A stretch of 64,000 nt of DNA from Acidocella sp. (GCA_027308685.1 DAIDEE010000006.1:124001-188000), one strand, 5' to 3'; shown: positions 28,255 to 37,406, numbered from the stretch's first letter. Program-made: numbers and translations. The notes: generated from the sequence alone by a model not told the origin.

Positions 28255-29451
28255 ATGCTGGTCCCGATCGTGACAAAAAAATTGCCGCTGCTACTGGGGT
28301 TTTTGATCGCGGTTGGGCCACTTTCCACCGACATGTACTTGCCGGCGTTTCCGCAAATTGCCGTGGATTTTCACAATCAGGCGGCGCCGCAAATTTCACT
28401 GGCGGCATATTTTGTTGGCCTGGCCTTCGGGCAAATGACGATCGGCGCCCTGTCAGACCGGCTAGGCCGCCGCTCGCCGTTGTTGGTGGGGTTGGTTATC
28501 TACACGCTGGCATCAATTGGGTGCGCCTTTTGCTGGAGCGTATCCTCTTTGGCTGTATTTCGCTTTCTGGCGGCCTTGGGCTGTTCGGCAGGCGTCGTGG
28601 TTCCACGTGCCATGGTGCGAGACCTGGCAGATGGCCCAGCGGCAGCTAAATTATTCTCCAAATTGGTCCTGGTGATGGGCGTCGCCCCGATTGTAGCCCC
28701 GATGCTCGGTGCCATGGTGGTTTTGGTCTCCAACTGGCGGATGATTTTTATCGTGGCGGCCATGTATGGCGTGCTGGCGGTCTTGTTGGTGTGGCGCAAA
28801 CTGCCAGACACGTTGCCGGCGGAGCGCCGCACCCGCGTTGGTTTAGCTGCGGTGCTGATACGCTATGTGACGATCAGCCGGGAGCGGGCGTTTATCACCC
28901 ATGCGGCGGTGGGCGCGTTCACCTCCGCCGCCTTATTTGCGTATCTCTCGGCCACGCCGCAGATATTCATCGGCGGCTATGGCTGGAACACCGCTGAATA
29001 TGCGGCGCTGTTTGGGCTGAACGCTATCGCCTATATTGGCTATAATCAGATGAACCCGGCTTTGGTGAACCGTTTCGGCATCGGGCCCGTGATTGTGTTT
29101 GCTGTTTCCGTGCTGGTGATGTCATGCCTTATTTTGGTCGCACTGACGTTGCATCCCATCGGTCCGTTGGGCGTTATGGTGGCCTTACTGATGAGTGAGA
29201 TTGGTTTTGGCTTAATTAACCCCTGTGCCATGGTGGGTGCCTTATCGCGCCATCAGGCCCACGCCGGCAGCGCCTCGGCGTTGCTTGGCACCATGCAATA
29301 TACCGGCGGTGCCATTGCCGGGCTGACCATGGGCGTGCTGGGGAATAATACCGTCGGCCCGATGGCGGTGGCGATGCTGGCGTGCGCGCTGGCCGCTGCT
29401 GCCGCTGCCTGGGCCCGTCCGCCTTTGATATTTTCGCCTGTGGAGAATTGA
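28255..29451 (+). CDS. Bcr/CflA family multidrug efflux MFS transporter
   Basis: 398 residues from the ATG at 28255 (a TTG lies one codon earlier). It has twelve predicted TM helices. The family opening is GFLIAVGPLSTDMYLPAFPQIA, followed by the MFS motif A region GALSDRLGRRSPLL and RFLAALGCSAGVVVPRAMVRD with its conserved motif C-like stretch GVAPIVAPMLG. These drug/H+ antiporters export bicyclomycin, sulfonamides or other small molecules. The stop is 2 bases before the ATG of the next gene, so the pump and the downstream hydrolase are co-transcribed. Confidence 0.9.
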   Translation: MLVPIVTKKLPLLLGFLIAVGPLSTDMYLPAFPQIAVDFHNQAAPQISLAAYFVGLAFGQMTIGALSDRLGRRSPLLVGLVIYTLASIGCAFCWSVSSLAVFRFLAALGCSAGVVVPRAMVRDLADGPAAAKLFSKLVLVMGVAPIVAPMLGAMVVLVSNWRMIFIVAAMYGVLAVLLVWRKLPDTLPAERRTRVGLAAVLIRYVTISRERAFITHAAVGAFTSAALFAYLSATPQIFIGGYGWNTAEYAALFGLNAIAYIGYNQMNPALVNRFGIGPVIVFAVSVLVMSCLILVALTLHPIGPLGVMVALLMSEIGFGLINPCAMVGALSRHQAHAGSASALLGTMQYTGGAIAGLTMGVLGNNTVGPMAVAMLACALAAAAAAWARPPLIFSPVEN

Positions 29452-29453
29452 AC

Positions 29454-30191
29454 ATGTCGCAGATGAGTGTGGTGGGTATTCCCGCCTGTACCAAGTTGAT
29501 CAGCAATTACATCCAGCACGCCACCCCGGCGCGCTACGGCGCTGCCCTGATGGCGGCTTCCAACGCCATTCCTCTCCTCATCCCACCCGAGGGCGAGCCG
29601 ATGACCGCGCTGCTGGACCGTCTGGACGGCATTATGTTCAACGGCAGCCCCAGCAATGTGGCCCCGATCCGCTATGGTGCTGACTTTGACGCTACCCCCG
29701 ATTTCCACGACCCCGACCGCGACGCCACTACCCTGCCGTTGATCCGCGCGGCACTTGACCGCGGCATACCCACTCTATGCATCTGCCGTGGCTTGCAGGA
29801 GCTTAACGTGGCCCTGGGTGGCACGTTGTATCAGGAAGTTCATAAGGTTCCCGGCCGCATGGATCACCGGGCGGGCGAGGGCACCCGCGAACAACTATTC
29901 GCCATCAAGCATAATGTCAGCCTGTCGGGACGGATGGCGGAAATCTGCGGCGCCACTGAAATTGCGGTGAATTCCCTGCACGGACAGGGCATCGACCAGT
30001 TGGCCCCCGGCTTGGCGGTGGAGGCGTTAGCGCCCGACGGCACTATCGAAGCGGTGCGGGTGGAGGGCGCGAAAACCTTTGCCTTGGCAGTCCAATGGCA
30101 CCCGGAATGGGAGGTAACCCACTTTGAGGACCGCAAGCGCTTGTTTGAGGCGTTCGGCGCCGCCTGCGCTATCTACCGGCAGAGTAAATAA
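29454..30191 (+). CDS. Gamma-glutamyl-gamma-aminobutyrate hydrolase-like (peptidase C26, PuuD-type)
   Basis: 245 residues from the ATG at 29454. It is a class I glutamine-amidotransferase fold. The nucleophile is Cys111 in ICRGLQELNV, and the His/Glu pair lies in QWHPEW near the C-terminus, preceded by VNSLHGQGID. The N-terminal substrate loop NGSPSNVAP matches the FTGSxSNVxP stretch of PuuD-type hydrolases. PuuD cleaves gamma-glutamyl-GABA in putrescine breakdown; family members also hydrolyse gamma-glutamyl adducts of drugs. It is coupled to a Bcr/CflA pump rather than to other puu genes, so the substrate is uncertain. Confidence 0.88.
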   Translation: MSQMSVVGIPACTKLISNYIQHATPARYGAALMAASNAIPLLIPPEGEPMTALLDRLDGIMFNGSPSNVAPIRYGADFDATPDFHDPDRDATTLPLIRAALDRGIPTLCICRGLQELNVALGGTLYQEVHKVPGRMDHRAGEGTREQLFAIKHNVSLSGRMAEICGATEIAVNSLHGQGIDQLAPGLAVEALAPDGTIEAVRVEGAKTFALAVQWHPEWEVTHFEDRKRLFEAFGAACAIYRQSK

Positions 30192-30230
30192 TTACCTATA
30201 TAATCGCTATCTCATCAGGAGGACCGAACC

Positions 30231-30680
30231 ATGGACATCCAAACCATCGATACCCAATACAGCCAGTTGCAAAACCAGGCGCAGCAGACCGTGCAGGAAC
30301 TCAAAGACCTCGCGACCAAGCTGCAGGCCGCCAACCAGGCCGGCAACCAGGACGCCCGCGAGTGGCTGCTCGACCTCAAGAGCATCGCCCTTGCCATTCA
30401 GGCCGAACAGAATCAGGTTTCGAATTTATTGCAGGCGTTGCATGGCTTTGTTGAAAACCAGCAGCAGGCGTTGCAGCAAATGCCGCAGCAGTCCCCATGG
30501 GGCCAGCCGCCGCAGCAGCCCATGCCGTACCCGCCGCAGGGCGGTTATGGCGGTGGTTATCCGCAGCAGCAGGGTGCCGGCGGGTTGCTCGGCGGCTTGT
30601 TCAATTCCGGCTTTGGCCGCGCCATTGTCACCGGCGCCGGGTTTGGCATTGGCGACGATATCATCAACAAGATTTTTTAA
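30231..30680 (+). CDS. Hypothetical Q/G-rich protein with coiled-coil N-terminus
   Basis: 149 residues, preceded by a strong AGGAGG. I do not recognise a named family. Residues 1-85 are helical and Gln-rich with heptad-like spacing (IDTQYSQLQNQAQQTVQELKDLATKL). Residues 86-120 are a Pro/Gln/Gly/Tyr linker. The last 30 residues are a Gly-rich hydrophobic stretch ending in FGIGDDIINKIF, which could insert in or lie on a membrane. There is no signal peptide. It stands 39 bases after the C26 hydrolase on the same strand. It might be mis-annotated as a DUF2076-like protein, which shares the composition; low confidence in any function. Confidence 0.75.
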   Translation: MDIQTIDTQYSQLQNQAQQTVQELKDLATKLQAANQAGNQDAREWLLDLKSIALAIQAEQNQVSNLLQALHGFVENQQQALQQMPQQSPWGQPPQQPMPYPPQGGYGGGYPQQQGAGGLLGGLFNSGFGRAIVTGAGFGIGDDIINKIF

Positions 30681-30715
30681 GCATCCACCGTCAAGACGGT
30701 GTCATCTGAAGATTG

Positions 30716-31816
30716 CTAGCATGGCACCGGCTTGTAGGCGATAAATGTTATAATTTCGTCATGCTCGATTTCATTCACAGATGATCGATAGGCGGCCAGA
30801 TATTCTTGCTTGACAAGCGCAGGCGCTGATGGCGTGTCGGTAGCATAGGGGTCCATCCCGTTTTCAATCATCCAGCTTTGATTGACCGTAAAATATTGGT
30901 GGTTGAAATCCTTAATGTTTTTACACGCAACGTTCTGATACCCCTCCGCCGCCAGAGTATTGGCTAAGGATTTTGTGTCGAACATCACGAGATGTCGCGG
31001 CGGCTCCAGTAGGCGGGAGTTTTCATTGAACTTCCTCACCGAATACCCCGCAATATTCGGCACCTGTATCCACACACGGCCACCCGGCTTTAAGAGCGTG
31101 AAAATTTTGCCGAGTGCTACACGCGGTTCATGAAAATGTTCGAGTACGTGGCTGAGCGTAATCTGGTCAAAATAATTTTGCGGAAGAATGGCGTCCTCAA
31201 GACTTCCCTGCAAGACTTTAAACCCATACCCAGAGGCTACGGCGCATGCTGCCGGGTCAAACTCCACCCCCTGAACATCATATCCAATGTCCTGTGCGAT
31301 TTTCAAAAATTCACCATTTCCGCAACCAATATCAAGAAGCTTGCAAGCCCCGTTTGCAGGGTGGGGTAAATGTCTCACGGTGTTTTCGGTAACGGCGGAT
31401 TGTGAGGCGAAGAACAAATACGCCATCCACCCAAACGGGAGGACATTTTTTAAATCATACCCATGTTGTTTGTTCAGATAGCTGTTTCGGATCTTGGTTT
31501 TCAAACCTGCCAAAATTCGTCTCAAACCTGACTGGGGTGGTAGTTTATGCGTGTAGTAGGCTTCGTAAGCACGGCTAATGGATTTTGGGGTTGGGCGAGG
31601 ATCAAGGTAAACAACATTGCACGAGTTGCACCGCCAGTTAGACCATGCCCCCGGTGCACAAAAAAATATCTTATCCTTTAATCCTGCAAAAACAGGTTGC
31701 CGCGCAGCGGACCCACAAACAGGGCAATGTTCCAACCGCTCAAGATCGCTCTCCGGCCAATCAAGCTCGATCGGTAGTCGGGTGCGGAGAACTGCGCCAT
31801 GTTCGTTGCTATTCAT
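30716..31816 (-). CDS. Zinc-ribbon SAM-dependent methyltransferase
   Basis: 366 residues. An N-terminal zinc ribbon (CPVCGS about 32-37 and CNSCNVVYLDPRP about 63-75) is followed by a class I methyltransferase. SAM motif I is KLLDIGCGNGEFL (about 159-171), the acidic strand end is GVEFDPAA and motif IV is QITLSHVLEHFHEP. Such proteins occur in surface-polysaccharide and O-antigen clusters and act on sugars or glycan ends. The gene's base composition (roughly 50% GC) is below that of its neighbours. It is the last gene after purB and the NRDE gene on the minus strand. Confidence 0.85.
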   Translation of the reverse strand: MNSNEHGAVLRTRLPIELDWPESDLERLEHCPVCGSAARQPVFAGLKDKIFFCAPGAWSNWRCNSCNVVYLDPRPTPKSISRAYEAYYTHKLPPQSGLRRILAGLKTKIRNSYLNKQHGYDLKNVLPFGWMAYLFFASQSAVTENTVRHLPHPANGACKLLDIGCGNGEFLKIAQDIGYDVQGVEFDPAACAVASGYGFKVLQGSLEDAILPQNYFDQITLSHVLEHFHEPRVALGKIFTLLKPGGRVWIQVPNIAGYSVRKFNENSRLLEPPRHLVMFDTKSLANTLAAEGYQNVACKNIKDFNHQYFTVNQSWMIENGMDPYATDTPSAPALVKQEYLAAYRSSVNEIEHDEIITFIAYKPVPC

Positions 31817-31849
31817 TTGCCTCGTCCGGTCCAGAGCTGTTTCGTCATA

Positions 31850-32548
31850 TTAGAGCGAGAGAGTTACCGCAGCAAACGTCGTTTTATGCGGGGCACCGGC
31901 GGCGAAATCCCAGCTTGGTACTCCGTCTTTCGGTAACGCCACCAGCGATGCACATACGGTCCCAAATCCATGCTGCGGCGGAATACTCAGAGCGCTGTCC
32001 TCGGGCGGCCCATAGTCAGCCAGCAATACGCTCCATTTCTTCCATGCTGCCGCTTCAAACTTTGGCAAATGCCGGGCGATACGCGGCAGCTTCAACTCGT
32101 TCGGCTCACCTGATGTGATCATCCAGGTACCAAGCCCAAGTTCCGACACCACCGGCACGCCCTGTTCAAGCCCGCTGAGGCAAAACGCCTGCTCACAATC
32201 GGCAATCACCAGGTTAAAACTGCGGTAGGCTCCCGCATCAAGCCGCGCGATGGCTGACACCGCCGCTTCGGCTGTGGGGTGCGCCAACGCCTGCAGGGGC
32301 AATTCGCCCCGGCTGCGTTTGCCAGGCGCTGGGCCCAGCGAGCCGTGGCGGTTCAGCACCGCCGCCATCACGCCATCGCGGTTCAAGCCCATCCAGGTGC
32401 CGCCTGCGGTTTTGTCCTGCCCGGCAATCACGCCGGGCAGTTTCGGCCAATAGGCACCGGGCGCTGCCCAGGGCCGGTTAAGCATTTCATCGCGGTTGGC
32501 GGCGATGAAAATACCGCTCTCCTCAATCCGCAGAATGATCGAGCACAT
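31850..32548 (-). CDS. NRDE family protein
   Basis: 232 residues starting MCSIILRI and containing the family signature AANRDE at residues 16-21. Further family landmarks are GQDKTAGGTWMGLNRDGVMAAVLNRHG. The N-terminal Cys2 after Met removal resembles the N-terminal nucleophile fold seen in TANGO2/NRDE proteins, but activity has not been defined; TANGO2 relatives have been tied to heme and lipid handling. It starts 17 bases after the purB stop, so it is co-transcribed. The C-terminal 30 residues are less typical. Confidence 0.85.
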   Translation of the reverse strand: MCSIILRIEESGIFIAANRDEMLNRPWAAPGAYWPKLPGVIAGQDKTAGGTWMGLNRDGVMAAVLNRHGSLGPAPGKRSRGELPLQALAHPTAEAAVSAIARLDAGAYRSFNLVIADCEQAFCLSGLEQGVPVVSELGLGTWMITSGEPNELKLPRIARHLPKFEAAAWKKWSVLLADYGPPEDSALSIPPQHGFGTVCASLVALPKDGVPSWDFAAGAPHKTTFAAVTLSL

Positions 32549-32565
32549 CGGGTAAAACCTGCTGG

Positions 32566-33897
32566 TTAACCAAACACGCGAGCAAACAGAGTATCAATCT
32601 CGGCCAGATGCAGTTTGCAATCCATCGCCGCATCGATCACCGCCGGTGAAATCCGCCCGGCCACTTCAGGGTCGGCCAGCAAATTGTCCCGGAAATCCTT
32701 GGCGTCGGGCTGGCCGAGTTTGGTCCAGGTGGCCATAGCGTTCCGCTGCACAATTTTGTAGGAATCTTCACGCAAAATTCCCGCCTTGGTCAGCGCCAGC
32801 AATACTTCGCCGGAATGCACCACCCCGCCCAGGCTCTCCAAATTCGCCAGCATCTGGTCTGGGTAGATGGTCAGCTTATCGATCATCCCGGCCAGCCGGA
32901 ACAGGGCAAAATCCAGCGTCACCGTAGCATCGGGGCCAATTCCGCGTTCAACGGAGGAATGGCTGATATCGCGCTCATGCCACAGCGTCACATTCTCCAT
33001 CGCGGGCACCACCGCGCTGCGCACCAGCCGGGCGAGGCCGGTAAGGTTTTCCGACAGCACCGGGTTGCGCTTATGTGGCATGGCGGACGAGCCCTTTTGT
33101 CCGGCATGGAAAAACTCCTCGGCTTCGCGCACTTCCGAGCGCTGCAAATGCCGCACTTCGGTCGCCAACCGCTCAACCCCGCAGGCAATCACGCCCAAGG
33201 TGGCAAAAAATGCCGCATGGCGGTCACGCGGGATCACCTGGGTAGAAATCGGTTCGTTGACGAGGCCCAGCTTGCTCGCCACATAATCTTCAACCCGCGG
33301 GTCCACATGCGCGAACGTACCCACCGCGCCGGAAATGGAGCAGGTGGCAATCTCAGCCCGTGCCGCCAGCAACCGCACCCGGTTGCGGGCAAATTCGGCA
33401 TAATGGCCGGCCATTTTCAGCCCAAAACTTGTTGGCTCGGCGTGTATCCCGTGGCTGCGGCCAATGGTGATGGTGTGCTTATGCTCAATTGCCCGCTTCT
33501 TCAGTGCTGCCAGCACATCGTCAATATCGGCCAGCAGCAAATCCGCCGCCTGGGTAAGCTGTACGGCCAGGCAGGTATCCAGCACGTCTGATGAAGTGAG
33601 CCCCTGATGCACAAACCGGCTGTCCGCGCCGATGCCTTCGGCTAGCCAGGTTAGGAAGGCAATCACGTCATGGCGGGTTTCACGCTCGATCTCGTCAATC
33701 CGCTCGATGTCAGCCGGCCCGATGGAGGCCAGCTTGGCACCGCCCAGCTTGCGGATATTGGCAGCGGCCTCGGTGGGCACTGTACCCACAAGCGCCATGC
33801 CCTCGGCGGCCAGGGCCTCGATTTCAAACCAAATCCGGTAGCGGTTTTCCGGTGACCAGATGGCTGCGGCCTGCGGCCGTGTATAACGTGGGATCAT
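32566..33897 (-). CDS. purB: Adenylosuccinate lyase
   Basis: 443 residues from the ATG at 33897, supported by AAGGAG. The fumarase/aspartase superfamily signature GSSAMPHKRNP is at 269-279. The catalytic His region is GRSHGIHAEPTSFG (147-160) and HQGLTSSDVLDT is at 97-108. The enzyme removes fumarate from SAICAR and adenylosuccinate in purine synthesis. Length fits the Bacillus-type subgroup. The gene is divergent from the TerC-type gene with 80 bases between, and heads a minus-strand unit with the NRDE and methyltransferase genes. Confidence 0.96.
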   Translation of the reverse strand: MIPRYTRPQAAAIWSPENRYRIWFEIEALAAEGMALVGTVPTEAAANIRKLGGAKLASIGPADIERIDEIERETRHDVIAFLTWLAEGIGADSRFVHQGLTSSDVLDTCLAVQLTQAADLLLADIDDVLAALKKRAIEHKHTITIGRSHGIHAEPTSFGLKMAGHYAEFARNRVRLLAARAEIATCSISGAVGTFAHVDPRVEDYVASKLGLVNEPISTQVIPRDRHAAFFATLGVIACGVERLATEVRHLQRSEVREAEEFFHAGQKGSSAMPHKRNPVLSENLTGLARLVRSAVVPAMENVTLWHERDISHSSVERGIGPDATVTLDFALFRLAGMIDKLTIYPDQMLANLESLGGVVHSGEVLLALTKAGILREDSYKIVQRNAMATWTKLGQPDAKDFRDNLLADPEVAGRISPAVIDAAMDCKLHLAEIDTLFARVFG

Positions 33898-33977
33898 GAC
33901 AACTCCTTGAGCTTTGCGCCGGGGTAAGCCGCCCCGCGGGCGTTGACAAGCGGGGCTTGCGCAAGCCACCAGAGTAG

Positions 33978-34583
33978 ATGGATTTAGCCCAGGTCTCCGT
34001 TTTACTGCCCATCCTGCTGCAGGTCCTCCTCATCGACCTTGTGCTGGCAGGCGATAACGCCGTGGTGATCGGCCTCGCGGTCAACGGCCTCCCGAAAGCC
34101 CAGCGCCGCCGTGCCATTTTAGCGGGTATCGCGGGGGCCACCGTTATCCGCATCCTGTTTGCCCTCGTGGCGGTTAAAATGCTGGCGATCATCGGCCTCA
34201 CCCTGGCAGGGGGCATTTTGCTGCTCTGGGTGGTTTGGAAGTCCGCTCGCGAGTTCAAACAGGCTGAAACCATCCACCACGCGCCCCCCAAGGCCGGGCG
34301 GCTGCGCGGCGCTATCACCCGCATCATCATCGCGGATGTCTCGATGAGCCTCGATAATGTGCTGGCCGTGGCCGGCGCCGCGCATGGCCACCCGGCCTTG
34401 CTGGTCATCGGTTTGATCGTCTCGGTCGCCTTAATGGGGTTTGCCGCCACCCTGGTTGCGCGATTATTGCAACGATTCCGCTGGTTGACCTGGGTTGGGC
34501 TCGCAATCGTCCTATATGTATCTGTAACCATGATCTACCAAGGCTCCTTCGAGGTCCTCCACCACGCCCTGTTGCCGGCATGA
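33978..34583 (+). CDS. TerC/YjbE family integral membrane protein
   Basis: 201 residues with about six or seven TM helices. It has the two Asp-containing repeats of the TerC fold: LIDLVLAGDNAVVIGLA (about 18-34) and IIADVSMSLDNVLAVAGAA (about 117-135). These residues bind metal in the membrane. YjbE/TerC proteins have been linked to manganese and other metal efflux, often serving metal loading of exported proteins. Its 3' end overlaps the STAS-MlaE gene by 4 bases, placing it in the same operon as an MCE lipid transporter, which is an unusual pairing. Confidence 0.9.
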   Translation: MDLAQVSVLLPILLQVLLIDLVLAGDNAVVIGLAVNGLPKAQRRRAILAGIAGATVIRILFALVAVKMLAIIGLTLAGGILLLWVVWKSAREFKQAETIHHAPPKAGRLRGAITRIIIADVSMSLDNVLAVAGAAHGHPALLVIGLIVSVALMGFAATLVARLLQRFRWLTWVGLAIVLYVSVTMIYQGSFEVLHHALLPA

Positions 34584-35680
34584 GCAATGCCGTGCTGCGT
34601 CAGGACGGCGATGTTCTGGCGTTCTCGGGCGATCTGGTGGCGAAGAATGTGGGTGGCATCTGGAAATCATCGATCGCCGCCGCCAAGCGGGCTCAGGCCG
34701 ACGTCCTCAGCGTTGATATTTCGGCTTGCCCAATGATCGACACCGCCGGTGCAACCCTGCTGCTCACAATGGAGCAGGCGCACGGCGGGGAAATGCAACT
34801 GCAAGGGGCTGAGACGCAAGGTGTGGCGCTGATTGCGCAATTGCGTAAAATTATTCCGCCACCACTTACCTCTCAGGAGGATCAACGCGCTGCCCGTGAA
34901 GCTGTGCACGAATCGCGGGCGCCGACAGCCCTGGAAAACCTTAAAATCCGGATTGCGTTTTTTGGTGAAACCATCGTTGCCCTGATGGTATTGCCAGCGA
35001 AACTGCGGTTTTTGCGTGGCTCAGACTTTGCTCACATCGCCGATAATGCGGGCCTGAAAGCCTTGCCGTTGGTGGTGATGCTGGGATTCCTGATCGGGAT
35101 GATTCTGGCCTTCCAATCTGCCATCCCGATGCAGCAATTCGGCGCCGATTTATACGTGGCGGATCTGGTGGCGCTATCTTTGTTTCGTGAGCTTGGCCCG
35201 CTGCTGGTGTCGGTGATTCTGGCTGGCCGTACCGGTTCGGCGTTCGCAGCGGAACTCGGCACCATGCAGGTGAATGAGGAAATCGCTGCCCTCACCACCA
35301 TGGGGATCGACCCTGAAACAATGCTGGTGCTGCCGCGTGTGGCCGCTGCCGTACTGGTGATGCCAGCCTTGGTGGTGGCGATGGATGTCTCGGGGCTCAT
35401 CGGCATGGGTGTGGTGCTGATGGCATTTGGGTTCCCCGCATCTGCGATCATCGGGCAGATTACGTTCGCTGCCGGGCCATCGGATTTTCTGCTGGGCCTG
35501 TGCAAGGCCATGGTCTTCGCTGCCGCCGTCGCCATGATCGGCTGCCGCTCCGGCTTGACCGCTGGCAATGGCCCACGCGCGGTGGGTGAGGCCGCCACTT
35601 CGGCGGTGGTGGGCGGCATTGTGGCCACGGTGCTGCTTGATGGTTTGTTTGCCGTGCTGTTTTACCGGTTGGGCCTGTAA
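34580..35680 (+). CDS. mlaE: STAS (MlaB-like) - MlaE fusion permease
   Basis: 366 residues against about 260 for a stand-alone MlaE. The extra N-terminal 100 residues are a STAS-type domain (VLSVDISACPMIDTAGATLLLTMEQAH), equal to MlaB, fused to the permease. The permease part has the MlaE elements LGFLIGMILAFQS, LSLFRELGPLLVSVILAGRTGSAFAAELGTMQVNEEIAAL and five or so TM helices. In E. coli MlaB regulates the ATPase MlaF and MlaE forms the channel. The start overlaps the TerC-type gene (ATGA) and the stop overlaps mlaF by 1 base. Confidence 0.93.
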   Translation: MSNAVLRQDGDVLAFSGDLVAKNVGGIWKSSIAAAKRAQADVLSVDISACPMIDTAGATLLLTMEQAHGGEMQLQGAETQGVALIAQLRKIIPPPLTSQEDQRAAREAVHESRAPTALENLKIRIAFFGETIVALMVLPAKLRFLRGSDFAHIADNAGLKALPLVVMLGFLIGMILAFQSAIPMQQFGADLYVADLVALSLFRELGPLLVSVILAGRTGSAFAAELGTMQVNEEIAALTTMGIDPETMLVLPRVAAAVLVMPALVVAMDVSGLIGMGVVLMAFGFPASAIIGQITFAAGPSDFLLGLCKAMVFAAAVAMIGCRSGLTAGNGPRAVGEAATSAVVGGIVATVLLDGLFAVLFYRLGL

Positions 35681-36414
35681 TGACCAGCATCATTCAGGTT
35701 GATGATGTTGCCCAAAGCTTCGGTGACCGGGTAATTTTTAAAAATGTCAGTTTTTCTGTGGAAGAGCGAGAAGTTTTCGTCATCCTTGGTGGCTCAGGCT
35801 GCGGTAAATCAACCCTGCTCAAACAAATGATCGGCCTGCTCCCCCCAACAGCGGGTCGTATCAATATTTGCGGTAACGATGTCGCTACTGAAACTGAAGC
35901 AGTCCGGCGCAATATTGGTGTGATGTTTCAATCAGGCGCTTTATTCGGTTCAATGAATTTGCTCGACAATGTCACATTGGCGATGGCCGTATTCACCGAC
36001 CTGCCGGCCTCAGCACGTAATGAGATTGCCCGGATGAAACTTGCGATGGTGGGGTTGGCCGATGCGGCTTTTCGCCTGCCCGCTGAAATTTCAGGCGGCA
36101 TGGCCAAACGCGCCGCCATCGCCCGCGCCCTGGCGCTCGACCCGCCGGTGTTGTTTCTCGATGAACCTTCCGCCGGATTAGACCCGATCACGTCCGCGGG
36201 CCTTGATGAGTTGATCCTCGAGTTGCGCGACACACTGGGTGCAACTTTTGTGGTAGTCACGCATGAACTGCAATCAATTCTCGCCATATCCGATCGTTGC
36301 GTGATGCTGGACCGCGAGGCCCAAGGAATGATCGCGATGGGCAAACCGCAAGACCTACAGGCCCACTCCGATGTAAAAATGGTACAGGCGTTTTTTAACC
36401 GGGAGAGTGTGTGA
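35680..36414 (+). CDS. mlaF: MlaF-type ABC transporter ATPase
   Basis: 244 residues. Walker A is GGSGCGKST (about 38-46), the signature is EISGGMAKRAAIARAL (about 132-147), a Gly-Gly variant typical of MlaF, and Walker B is VLFLDEPSAGLD. A His switch lies in VVTHELQS. It drives the MlaFEDB complex that moves phospholipids between the membranes. It overlaps the upstream gene by 1 base (TAATG), and its stop overlaps the mlaD start. Confidence 0.95.
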   Translation: MTSIIQVDDVAQSFGDRVIFKNVSFSVEEREVFVILGGSGCGKSTLLKQMIGLLPPTAGRINICGNDVATETEAVRRNIGVMFQSGALFGSMNLLDNVTLAMAVFTDLPASARNEIARMKLAMVGLADAAFRLPAEISGGMAKRAAIARALALDPPVLFLDEPSAGLDPITSAGLDELILELRDTLGATFVVVTHELQSILAISDRCVMLDREAQGMIAMGKPQDLQAHSDVKMVQAFFNRESV

Positions 36415-37406
36415 TGGATCATAAACGAGCCGCATTCCGGGTCGGGCTATTCACGCTGGCGGGCATCGCATCGCTCCTGGCGTTGGTGTTTTTTCTCTCG
36501 GGTTCAGCCTTGCATCCCGGTATTCCGTTCGAGACCTATTTTCAGGAATCCGTGCAGGGGCTGGACGTTGGTACCGAAGTGAAGTTTCGTGGTGTGACCA
36601 TCGGCAAGGTCACTGATGTCGGGTTGGTGACGGCTGAATATCCGCCAGCGAACATCAAGGATGAGAACGAAAAGGTTTATCAGCTAGTGGTTGTGCGGTT
36701 CCGTGTGGACCCGAAAAAACTTGGCCACGTCGATGATATTCAACAAGCCGTCAACCGTGGCCTGCGAGTTCAAATTGCACCGCAGGGCATTACCGGGCTG
36801 GCTTATGTGGAGTTGAGCTTTGTGAATCCGCAGCAATATCCGGTTACGCCGGTTCCATGGACACCTGATAGTACGGTCATTCCCTCAATGCCAAGCACAC
36901 TTACCCAGGTACAGGATGCGATCGAAAATCTGATGACATCATTAAGCAAGGTAGATGCTGGAAAAATTGTGACGCAGTTTAGTGATTTACTCGCATCGCT
37001 AGACCACGAGGTCACCACCGGCGATGCGCATCAGGCCATCGCCAATGCCAATATATTACTTAATAATTTGAACATTGCGGTTAGCAAGGCCGATTTACCT
37101 GCGACGTCGGCGTCCATCCGCAACTTGGCAGGTGGGCCGCAGACGACTCAAATCCTCGTACAACTCAACCAAACTACTGCACAACTCAGCAAGGTCAGCG
37201 CTGAGCTTCCTGCTTTGGTGGCGCAGAGCCAGGCCACCATCAATCAGGCTGATGAAACCACCGCCGATCTGCAAGCCTCACTTGGCCCGATTTTGCAGGA
37301 TTTGAAAACCACCACCGCCAATTTGCGTGAACTTACCGACAGCCTGAAGCACAACCCTGCGCAGGTGCTTGATGGCGCTGCCCCCCCGCCGGAAGGAGAT
37401 CACTGA
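36414..37406 (+). CDS. mlaD: MlaD/MCE domain periplasmic protein
   Basis: 330 residues from the ATG at 36414 (a GTG lies one codon earlier). An N-terminal TM anchor (GLFTLAGIASLLALVFFLSGSAL) is followed by an MCE domain with VQGLDVGTEVKFRGVTIGKVTDVGL (about residues 45-70) and RGLRVQIAPQGITGLAYVEL. The long C-terminal helical region has repeated LSKVSAELPAL and ATINQADETTADLQ segments, probably coiled-coil, which would form a tunnel or ring extension. It binds lipids in the periplasm as a hexamer. TGATG coupling links it to mlaF and to the following lipoprotein gene. Confidence 0.94.
   Translation: MDHKRAAFRVGLFTLAGIASLLALVFFLSGSALHPGIPFETYFQESVQGLDVGTEVKFRGVTIGKVTDVGLVTAEYPPANIKDENEKVYQLVVVRFRVDPKKLGHVDDIQQAVNRGLRVQIAPQGITGLAYVELSFVNPQQYPVTPVPWTPDSTVIPSMPSTLTQVQDAIENLMTSLSKVDAGKIVTQFSDLLASLDHEVTTGDAHQAIANANILLNNLNIAVSKADLPATSASIRNLAGGPQTTQILVQLNQTTAQLSKVSAELPALVAQSQATINQADETTADLQASLGPILQDLKTTTANLRELTDSLKHNPAQVLDGAAPPPEGDH

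Noticed and set aside
32815-33591. 258-codon open frame on the plus strand
   Set aside because: Antisense to purB, whose signature is intact.
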